Notes under the pieces: model-generated
Database searches by the model: none
Told to the model about the DNA's origin: nothing
What the model saw: only the letters and a program-made list of their open reading frames with translations
Made by a program: the position numbers and the translations under genes
Part shown: in pieces, positions 58,225 to 64,000 of the stretch
Numbering within the stretch: position 1 is the first letter of the stretch
How the letters are laid out: the number at the start of each line of letters is the position of its first letter
NCBI RefSeq assembly: GCF_900110615.1
Contig: NZ_FOEI01000002.1
Coordinates: 434,001 to 498,000, forward strand
DNA from: Flavobacterium urocaniciphilum
Lineage (GTDB): Bacteria; Bacteroidota; Bacteroidia; Flavobacteriales; Flavobacteriaceae
Reading direction: 5' to 3'
DNA: 64,000 nt

Positions 58225-59100
58225 ATGGAATTATTAGACGGTAAGAAAGTATCTGAAGACATTAAAAATGAAATTGCTGCTGAAGTAGCAAAAATGAAAG
58301 AAAATGGAGAAAAAGTTCCTCATTTAGCAGCAATTATTGTAGGTAGTGATGGAGCAAGTTTAACGTATGTTGGAAGTAAAGTAAAAGCTTGTGAAAGAGT
58401 TGGTTTTGAATCGACTTTAATTAAAATGCCAAGCACAACTTCAGAAAAAGAATTACTTAAAAAAATTGAAGAGTTAAATCAGGACGATAATATTGATGGT
58501 TTTATTGTTCAATTACCATTGCCTCCACAAATTGATACTCAAAAAATATTAATGGCTATTGATCCTTCAAAAGATGTTGATGGGTTTCATCCGGAAAATT
58601 TCGGAAAAATGGCTTTAGATATGAGTACATTTATTCCTGCAACTCCATTTGGAATATTAGAATTATTAGAAAGATATAACGTTCAAACGCAAGGTAAACA
58701 TACTGTTGTAATTGGTAGAAGTCATATTGTTGGTAGACCAATGAGTATTTTAATGGGAAGAAAAGGGTTTCCTGGAAATTCAACTGTAACGGTTACCCAT
58801 ACCCATACAAAAAACATCAATCAAATTACATCTCAAGCAGATATTATTATTTCAGCATTAGGCGTGCCTAATTATTTAAAAGCGGAAATGATTAAAGATG
58901 ATGCGGTAATTATTGATGTTGGTATTACTCGTGTTGTTGATGAAACTACAGAAAAAGGATATAAAATTGTAGGAGATGTTGATTTTGAAAATGTTTCCAA
59001 AAAGGCATCGTATATTACTCCAGTTCCAGGAGGTGTAGGTCCGATGACTATTGCAATGTTGCTTAAAAATACATTAATCGCAAGAGAAAATAGAAAATAA
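58225..59100 (+). CDS. folD: Methylenetetrahydrofolate dehydrogenase/cyclohydrolase FolD
   Basis: A 291-residue bifunctional enzyme interconverting 5,10-methylene-, methenyl- and 10-formyl-tetrahydrofolate with NADP+, feeding purine and formyl-Met synthesis. Conserved blocks are YVGSKVKACERVGF (catalytic Lys), IDGFIVQLPLPPQID, DPSKDVDGFHPEN, VIGRSHIVGRPMSILM (NADP loop) and ITPVPGGVGPMTIAMLL at the C-terminus. Full length. Located after ffh, with a terminator between, so probably transcribed on its own. Confidence 0.96.
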   Translation: MELLDGKKVSEDIKNEIAAEVAKMKENGEKVPHLAAIIVGSDGASLTYVGSKVKACERVGFESTLIKMPSTTSEKELLKKIEELNQDDNIDGFIVQLPLPPQIDTQKILMAIDPSKDVDGFHPENFGKMALDMSTFIPATPFGILELLERYNVQTQGKHTVVIGRSHIVGRPMSILMGRKGFPGNSTVTVTHTHTKNINQITSQADIIISALGVPNYLKAEMIKDDAVIIDVGITRVVDETTEKGYKIVGDVDFENVSKKASYITPVPGGVGPMTIAMLLKNTLIARENRK

Positions 59101-59135
59101 GAATTTTAATTTATTTAGGTAAAGTTAATTTTAAT

Positions 59136-59167
59136 AAAAAAGCTCGATTTTATATCGGGCTTTTTTT
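59136..59167 (+). terminator. Bidirectional terminator after folD
   Basis: AAAGCTCGAT pairs with ATCGGGCTTT (one G-U pair), A tract before and seven T after, overlapping the stop codon of the minus-strand membrane protein gene at 59166. Confidence 0.88.
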
Positions 59168-59861
59168 ATACAGTATGTTTTGTGTTTTCTGCTTCTTTTA
59201 AAATTAAAAACTTATAAAAAGTAAAGTGAGATAATCCATAAAAGAAAATAACCATCTGATAAATTGCTTCACTTTTAATGTAAAATTTATTGATGAAAAA
59301 TGCACCTATTTGTATAATAAAGAAAATGGAACTGATTAATAACCAATAGCCTTTTAAATCGAAATTTTTGTTATAGTGAATTATCGCAATTCCTCCCATA
59401 AACGAAGTAATTAAGGCGTTTAATAGCCAGATTAACAATGAGTCACCTAATGAATACATTACTAATTCTATGATGTATAAATATAGAATAAAAAAAGGTA
59501 AACTAGCTAAAATTATAGCTTTTCTGTTTGATTTGTTAATTAAAGGGAGCAAAAGGATTAAAAGACAAATTTTAAAACCAATTGAAGCAAAACTGCCGTA
59601 TAAAAACAAATCTTGATTACTTGTTGCAAATAGTATGGATGCGGTTTGATAAAGTAGTAATCCAAATAAATAAATAAAATTGGTTTTTCCAGTAAGTAAA
59701 TATAAGAGGATTAAAATTGGGATTCTGCAAAACCAAAATATTGTTTCAATTGATTTGTATTCTAAAATTGAAGAAAGGCTATATAGTACTAAATTCACAA
59801 AATAAATTGCAGTTAGTAAAAAGATTATATTCTTATATTTTGATACGTCTATATTAATCAA
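59166..59861 (-). CDS. Multi-pass membrane protein (possibly YhhN/lysoplasmalogenase-like)
   Basis: A 231-residue protein with about eight hydrophobic helices (for example IIFLLTAIYFVNLVLYSLSSIL, PILILLYLLTG, ICLLILLLPLI, LPFFILYLYIIELVMYSL, LLIWLLNALITSFMGG and YWLLISSIFFIIQIGAFFINKFYI). The length, helix count and C-terminal YQMVIFFYGLSHFTFYKFLI resemble YhhN/TMEM86 family proteins, but the motifs are weak and I would not assign lysoplasmalogenase activity from them. No partner gene. The protein is shadowed by the folD terminator at its 3' end. Confidence 0.6.
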   Translation of the reverse strand: MINIDVSKYKNIIFLLTAIYFVNLVLYSLSSILEYKSIETIFWFCRIPILILLYLLTGKTNFIYLFGLLLYQTASILFATSNQDLFLYGSFASIGFKICLLILLLPLINKSNRKAIILASLPFFILYLYIIELVMYSLGDSLLIWLLNALITSFMGGIAIIHYNKNFDLKGYWLLISSIFFIIQIGAFFINKFYIKSEAIYQMVIFFYGLSHFTFYKFLILKEAENTKHTV

Positions 59862-59961
59862 AAGTTTTAAAATGTTGGTTTTGACAAAAAAGGGATAAGT
59901 TTTGTTTGAAATATAAAGATAGTTTTAAAATCCCATATGTCAAAATTTTGAGAGAATAGAT

Positions 59962-60004
59962 AAAAAATAAAACACCCTTAAATTGTAATAATTTAAGGGT
60001 GTTT
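59962..60004 (-). terminator. Terminator of the PID-CTERM-like peptide gene
   Basis: AACACCCTTAAAT pairs with ATTTAAGGGTGTT (13 bp, loop TGTAATA), followed on the minus strand by T-rich sequence, 18 bases after the stop codon at 60022. Confidence 0.85.
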
Positions 60005-60021
60005 ATAGTTTTTAAATGTTA

Positions 60022-60225
60022 TTATTTTAAAAAAGACATTTTCTTTTTATTTATGATAAAATAAGCAAAAGCAATTCCTACTACTGCTAACCAAATAATT
60101 TGAGTATTAATTGGAGCTGCTGGTGGATCTGGATCAGCAGGTGGATCAACAGGTTGAGCTGTTGCTAAAAAACTCATTAATGTTATAAAAACAGTTGAGT
60201 ATAGTTTTAGTAAATTTAATTTCAT
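60022..60225 (-). CDS. Short exported peptide with PID-CTERM-like sorting end
   Basis: A 67-residue product: signal peptide (1-23, ending FLATAQ), a Pro/Asp-rich linker (PVDPPADPDPPAAPI), then PINTQ, a membrane helix (~43-58, IIWLAVVGIAFAYFII) and a basic NKKKMSFLK tail. This tripartite end matches the PID-CTERM protein-sorting signature of Flavobacteriia (here PIN rather than PID). After processing almost nothing but the linker would remain. Function unknown. Monocistronic with a clear promoter element and terminator. Confidence 0.75.
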   Translation of the reverse strand: MKLNLLKLYSTVFITLMSFLATAQPVDPPADPDPPAAPINTQIIWLAVVGIAFAYFIINKKKMSFLK

Positions 60226-60260
60226 TATATTTTAGGTTTGGGGTTTTTATTGAATGCGAA

Positions 60261-60268
60261 CAAATTTA
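60261..60268 (-). promoter_or_regulatory. -7 promoter element for the PID-CTERM-like gene
   Basis: TAAATTTG on the minus strand, exact TAnnTTTG, 35 bases before the ATG at 60225. Confidence 0.5.
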
Positions 60269-60382
60269 TAAAAAAAATCGATAAAAAAAACTCTAAATTA
60301 AAATTCTGATAAATTATTAGAAGAATATCCTTTTAATTAGCTATTAAATTTCTAAATTTTTAGTTAATATATCATCAATTAG

Positions 60383-60412
60383 TTGTTTAATTGTAATCAT
60401 TTCATATTTTTG
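60383..60412 (+). promoter_or_regulatory. Promoter of the periplasmic foldase operon
   Basis: TTG (60383-60385), 19 bases, then TATTTTTG (60405-60412), 29 bases before the ATG at 60442; both elements at canonical spacing. Confidence 0.65.
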
Positions 60413-60441
60413 CTTGTTGCAAATAAAACCATAACAAAACA

Positions 60442-62409
60442 ATGAAAATTCAAAACATTTTTATACTATTATTTTTATCATTTTTCGCAAATTCATTTGC
60501 TCAAAAAGAGAAAGAGGTTCTTTTTACAATCGATAATAATTCTTACTATACCGATGAATTCAAAAGAATTTATTTAAAAAATTTAGATTTAGTAAAAGAC
60601 GATTCTCAAAAAGATTTAAATCAATATTTAGATTTGTTCATTGGATATAAATTAAAAGTTAGCAAAGCTTATAAATTGGGTTTGCAAAACGGTGTTAAGT
60701 ATCAAAATGAATTGAGTTCTTACAGAAATCAATTGTCAAAATCTTACTTAAATGATTCAAAAGTTACGAATCAATTAATTGAAGAAGCTTATAATAGAGG
60801 TTTGAAAGAAGTTAAAGCTTCTCATATATTAATTTCAGTAGATGAAAATGTTAAAGGTGCAGATACTTTAGCATTTTATAATAAAGCTTTAGAATTAAAA
60901 AAGAGAATTGAAAAAGGTGAAAGTTTTGAAACGGTTGCAGTAGCTAATTCTCAAGATCCTTCAGTGGCTGATAACAAAGGAAATTTAGGCTATTTTTCAG
61001 CTTTTAGAATGGTATATCCATTTGAATCTGCGGCATACAAAACGAAAGTAGGTCAAATTTCAAATCCTGTTAGAACACGATTTGGTTATCATATTATTAA
61101 GGTTACCGATATTAGAGATAATCAAGGTGAAGTTTCTGTAGCTCATATCATGATTTTAAAACCTACTGAAAATTCAGAAGAAGCTAAAAATAAAGCTAAA
61201 CAAACAATTGAAGATATTTATAAAAAATTAACGCAAGGGGAAAGTTTTGAAGCTTTAGCAGCACAGTTCTCTGAAGATAAATCAACTTCTCAACGTGGTG
61301 GTCAAATGCAACGTTTTGGTACAGGGCAATTAAGTTCTGAAGCTTTTGAAAATGTTGCTTTTTCACTTAAAAATAAAGGAGATTATTCTAAACCTTTTGA
61401 TTCAGGTTTTGGATGGCATATTGTAAAACTAATTGAAAAACATCCAGTAAAAACATTTGATGATTCTAAAGCAGAATTAGAATCAAAAATTAAAAGAGAC
61501 GAGCGTTCAATTATCATAACAAATACACTGGCAACAAAATTAAAGTCGAAATACTCTTTTGAAAGAAATGAAGCCCAATTTAAAAATGTAGAAAAAGTTG
61601 TAAATGATAATATTTATAGTCAAACTTGGGAAGTGCCAACTAAAAATGAAACACTTTCAGGAGAAATTGCTACTGTAGATAAAAACAAAAAGTTAAGTAC
61701 AACTACTTTCTTAAATTATATTCAATCGCAACAAAAAAACAAACTTACAACTAAGCCAGTAAAGAAATTAGTTTCTGAATTATATGATTCATGGAAGTCG
61801 GAACAATTAATCGCTTATTATAATGAAAATTTAGAAAATGAGTTTCCAGATTTCAAAAATATAATGAATGAGTATAGAGACGGTTTATTGTTGTTTGATT
61901 TAATGGAAAAAGAAATCTGGACAAAATCTAAAAATGACACTATCGGATTAGAAAATTTTTACAATGCTAATAAAGAAAAATATACTTGGAAAGAACGATA
62001 TGATGTTGATATTTTGTCATCAACAGACGAAAAAGTAATTGAAAAAGCTAAGAAATTATTAAAGTCTGGAAAATCAATTGAAGAAATCAAAGCTAAATTA
62101 AATCAAGATAATAAAGTTGCCATCATGGTAAAATCTGGATTGTATGAAAGTGATTATGAAACATTGAAAAAAATGCCAGTAATTAATAAAGGAATCAACA
62201 ATTCTTTTAAAGATGGAAATTATTTCTTTTTAGTAAATGTAAAATCAATTAAAGCTGCTGGAATTAAATCGTTTGATGAATGTAAAAGCCGTGTAATTAA
62301 TGATTATCAGCAACATCTTGAGGCAACTTGGGTAGATGATTTGAAAAAAGAATTTACTGTAAAAATCAATCAGGATGTGTTTGAGAAAACAAAACAACAA
62401 TTAAAATAA
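60442..62409 (+). CDS. Peptidylprolyl isomerase with two parvulin domains (SurA/PpiD-like)
   Basis: A 655-residue periplasmic foldase with a signal peptide (ending FFANSFAQ). An N-terminal SurA-like helical part (~22-120) precedes two PpiC/parvulin domains at ~125-224 (KASHILIS...DPSVADNKGNLGYFSAFRMVYPFESAAY...FGYHIIKV) and ~232-334 (VAHIMILK...FSEDKSTSQRGGQMQRFGTGQL...GFGWHIVKL). A long C-terminal region with a degenerate third unit (KYTWKERYDVDILSS...KSIEEIKAKLNQD) follows. It catalyses prolyl isomerisation and chaperones outer membrane proteins. First gene of a three-gene foldase operon. Confidence 0.9.
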   Translation: MKIQNIFILLFLSFFANSFAQKEKEVLFTIDNNSYYTDEFKRIYLKNLDLVKDDSQKDLNQYLDLFIGYKLKVSKAYKLGLQNGVKYQNELSSYRNQLSKSYLNDSKVTNQLIEEAYNRGLKEVKASHILISVDENVKGADTLAFYNKALELKKRIEKGESFETVAVANSQDPSVADNKGNLGYFSAFRMVYPFESAAYKTKVGQISNPVRTRFGYHIIKVTDIRDNQGEVSVAHIMILKPTENSEEAKNKAKQTIEDIYKKLTQGESFEALAAQFSEDKSTSQRGGQMQRFGTGQLSSEAFENVAFSLKNKGDYSKPFDSGFGWHIVKLIEKHPVKTFDDSKAELESKIKRDERSIIITNTLATKLKSKYSFERNEAQFKNVEKVVNDNIYSQTWEVPTKNETLSGEIATVDKNKKLSTTTFLNYIQSQQKNKLTTKPVKKLVSELYDSWKSEQLIAYYNENLENEFPDFKNIMNEYRDGLLLFDLMEKEIWTKSKNDTIGLENFYNANKEKYTWKERYDVDILSSTDEKVIEKAKKLLKSGKSIEEIKAKLNQDNKVAIMVKSGLYESDYETLKKMPVINKGINNSFKDGNYFFLVNVKSIKAAGIKSFDECKSRVINDYQQHLEATWVDDLKKEFTVKINQDVFEKTKQQLK

Positions 62410-62410
62410 T

Positions 62411-63259
62411 ATGAAGTTAATCTGGAGTTTTATTGGTTTGTTTTTTTTGGTTTCTTGTAATAATGAAGCTAAAAAAGATAAGTCTGAAGCTGTAGCCAGA
62501 GTTAATAATGAATATTTGTACCAATCGGATTTAGAAAATTTAGTTCCACAAGGTACATCGAAACAAGATAGTATTGCTATTGTAAAAGATTTTATTAAAC
62601 GTTGGGCTACGCAACAATTATTGATGGATAATGCAACTAAAAACATCAATAAAAGTAAACAAATGGAGCTCGATAAATTAATAAATCAATACAAAATTGA
62701 TTTGTATTCAAAAGCTTACTTGGAAGATTTAGTGGTAACAAAAATAGATACCGTTATTACTGATCAGGAAATTGAAAATTATTATAATAAGTACAAAAAT
62801 AATTTTAAAGCCAATAGTCCTTTAGTAAAATTGAGATATATTAATTTAGTTAAAGGAAATAATAAGTTGCAAACGATTAGAGCAAAGTTTTCCAATTTTT
62901 CAAAAAAGGATAAGAAAGATTTACAAAACTTAGCTATTCAGTTTAAAAGTTATGCTTTTAATGATAGTATTTGGGTTGATATAGAGCAAGTATACGAACG
63001 TTTGCCTTTTGTGAATCAAGATAATGTAATTAAGTATATAAGTGCCGGAATGTCGTATCAATATCCAGATTCAACATCAATTTGGCTAGTAAAAGTAAAA
63101 GATGTAGTACCAAAAAATAGTGTAGTGCCTCTGCAATATATCAAACCAACAATTAAACAAGTTATTTTAAATAACAGAAAAACAGATTTAATAAATAAAA
63201 TTCAAACAGAAATAACAAATGACGCCATTAAAGACAATGATTTCGAAATTTTTAAATAA
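62411..63259 (+). CDS. SurA-like lipoprotein without a parvulin domain
   Basis: A 282-residue lipoprotein (signal ending GLFFLVSC16, then NNEAKKDK). Residues ~25-110 (AVARVNNEYLYQSDLENLVPQGTSKQDSIAIVKDFIKRWATQQLLMDNA) match the SurA N-terminal chaperone segment. The rest (VITDQEIENYYNKYKNNFKANSPLVKLRYINL...IRAKFSNF) is similar to the linkers of parvulin foldases but has no isomerase domain. It probably acts as a membrane-anchored chaperone partner. It starts 1 base after the upstream foldase gene and overlaps the next one by 23 bases. Confidence 0.82.
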   Translation: MKLIWSFIGLFFLVSCNNEAKKDKSEAVARVNNEYLYQSDLENLVPQGTSKQDSIAIVKDFIKRWATQQLLMDNATKNINKSKQMELDKLINQYKIDLYSKAYLEDLVVTKIDTVITDQEIENYYNKYKNNFKANSPLVKLRYINLVKGNNKLQTIRAKFSNFSKKDKKDLQNLAIQFKSYAFNDSIWVDIEQVYERLPFVNQDNVIKYISAGMSYQYPDSTSIWLVKVKDVVPKNSVVPLQYIKPTIKQVILNNRKTDLINKIQTEITNDAIKDNDFEIFK

Positions 63260-64000
63260 AACAAACCTTTTAATATTAGCCTTTTTGCTTTTTTCAGTAG
63301 CAAACTTTGCTCAAAAGAAACAAAAAGTGGATGGTGTTGCTGCAGTCGTTGGCGATTTTATCGTATTAGATTCTGATATTGATTTGATGTATTTAGAATT
63401 AAAAACGCAAGGTGTAGATGTAAGCAAAATTACACGTTGCGAATTACTTGGAAAACAATTAGAAGATAAGTTATACGCTCATCAGGCTATTCAAGATAGT
63501 ATTAAAGTTACTGACGATGAAGTTCAGGAATTTATGAAAAATCAAATGAGTACGTTTGTAGAACAATTAGGTTCTCCAGAAAAAGTATATGCTTATTTTA
63601 AGAAAAAAGATGAACAAGATTTTAATAGTTATTTTTCTGAAATTGTAAGACAAAATAAATTAACGTCTCAAATGCAAAGAAAAATTGTAGGAGATGTAAC
63701 TGTAACACCAGAGGAAGTTAAACAATTTTTCAATGGAATTCCTAAAGATGAAATTCCTACTATTGGTGCAGAAGTAGAAATCTCTCAAATTGTTATAAAG
63801 CCTGAAGTAACTAAAGAAGATAAACAAAAAGTTATCGATAAATTAAATGAAATTAGAAACGATGTATTGAATAATGGTGCGAGTTTTTACAGTAAAGCAG
63901 TAATTTACACAGAAGACGAATCATCTATTTCAAGTGGTGGTTTTTATAAAATGAATAAGAAAACACAATTTGTTAAAGAATTTAAAGATGTTGCTTTTCG
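63237..64000 (+). CDS. SurA-like peptidylprolyl isomerase, N-terminal part (3' end outside window)
   Basis: The frame from the ATG at 63237 is open to the window end (254 whole codons), overlapping the previous gene by 23 bases. It begins with a signal peptide (MISKFLNKTNLLILAFLLFSVANFAQ), then the SurA N-terminal chaperone domain (VDGVAAVVGDFIVLDSDIDLMYLEL...CELLGKQLEDKLYAHQA). The first parvulin domain starts at EVEISQIVIKPEVTKEDKQ and reaches TEDESSISSGGFYKM before the edge. This is the closest of the three to classical SurA, which escorts unfolded outer membrane proteins to the Bam complex. Confidence 0.88.
   Translation, partial: MISKFLNKTNLLILAFLLFSVANFAQKKQKVDGVAAVVGDFIVLDSDIDLMYLELKTQGVDVSKITRCELLGKQLEDKLYAHQAIQDSIKVTDDEVQEFMKNQMSTFVEQLGSPEKVYAYFKKKDEQDFNSYFSEIVRQNKLTSQMQRKIVGDVTVTPEEVKQFFNGIPKDEIPTIGAEVEISQIVIKPEVTKEDKQKVIDKLNEIRNDVLNNGASFYSKAVIYTEDESSISSGGFYKMNKKTQFVKEFKDVAF

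Noticed and set aside
60226-60441. Riboswitch or structured RNA in the longest gap
   Set aside because: The region holds two promoter elements and AT-rich sequence; no conserved aptamer-like pattern was visible.
1-64000. Mobile elements, prophage, integron or defence island
   Set aside because: No transposase, integrase, recombinase, toxin-antitoxin pair, restriction-modification gene or terminal inverted repeats were seen; gene content and base composition are uniform.
1-64000. tRNA or rRNA genes
   Set aside because: I looked in the intergenic regions for acceptor-stem pairs with GGTTC-type T loops and found none; gaps are short and AT-rich.

Overview
The window looks like ordinary chromosome of a Flavobacteriaceae bacterium, most likely Flavobacterium or a close relative. 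The evidence is AT-rich DNA (roughly one third G+C by eye), proteins with type IX secretion C-terminal sorting domains, Bacteroidetes-type promoters (TAnnTTTG at -7, sometimes TTG or TTTG near -33, almost no Shine-Dalgarno sequences), many lipoproteins, a TonB-dependent receptor with a CarboxypepD_reg-like N-terminus, and flavobacterial gene neighbours. I saw no tRNA, rRNA, CRISPR array, insertion sequence, prophage or integrase. Coding density is high and no gene-free stretch exceeds about 220 bases.

Layout. 1-3.1 kb: the end of one T9SS cargo protein, a GNAT acetyltransferase and a second T9SS cargo protein with a fibronectin III domain. 3.1-11.1 kb: RluF, a coiled-coil protein with a cysteine-less zinc ribbon, a Nif3-like protein, LpxK, a hybrid TPR histidine kinase, GAPDH and lipoyl synthase. 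11.3-20.2 kb: TonB, an MFS carrier, an ECF sigma factor coupled to a glycosyltransferase, MurB, a rhodanese-thioredoxin lipoprotein, RecF, a TPR membrane protein, lumazine synthase and a DUF6624 protein. 20.3-25.5 kb: MutL, two rhomboid proteases, an EEP-family hydrolase and a pentapeptide-repeat protein. 25.5-38.5 kb, almost all on the minus strand: a DUF4369 lipoprotein, M61 peptidase, AlkB-like dioxygenase, aquaporin, EamA transporter, a six-gene small-protein operon, SodC and HtpG. 38.7-50.5 kb: a lipocalin-like lipoprotein and an OmpA-like protein, an ABC ATPase, S9 peptidase, YegP-like protein, FabH, DinB-like protein, TonB-dependent receptor and ArgS. 50.5-55.1 kb: two SGNH proteins (one with an embedded LysM domain) and an MBOAT acyltransferase, which together look like a cell-wall or glycan O-acetylation module. 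55.2-60.2 kb: a three-gene thioredoxin operon, an unknown lipoprotein, a tiny Lys-rich CC-pair peptide, Ffh, FolD, a membrane protein and a short PID-CTERM-like peptide. 60.4-64 kb: three consecutive SurA/PpiC-type periplasmic foldases, the last cut by the window edge.

The recurring theme is envelope biogenesis and redox or stress housekeeping. No dedicated defence or mobile system is visible. The least explained signal is a set of four intergenic arrays with strict 7-base periodicity (15281-15315, 16371-16405, 23001-23042, 50463-50539), each just 3' of a gene. Other points worth checking are a probable leaderless rluF transcript, a terminator abutting the alkB start codon, near-duplicate terminators bracketing sodC, a MutL lacking the endonuclease motifs, and the LysM-SGNH/MBOAT module.
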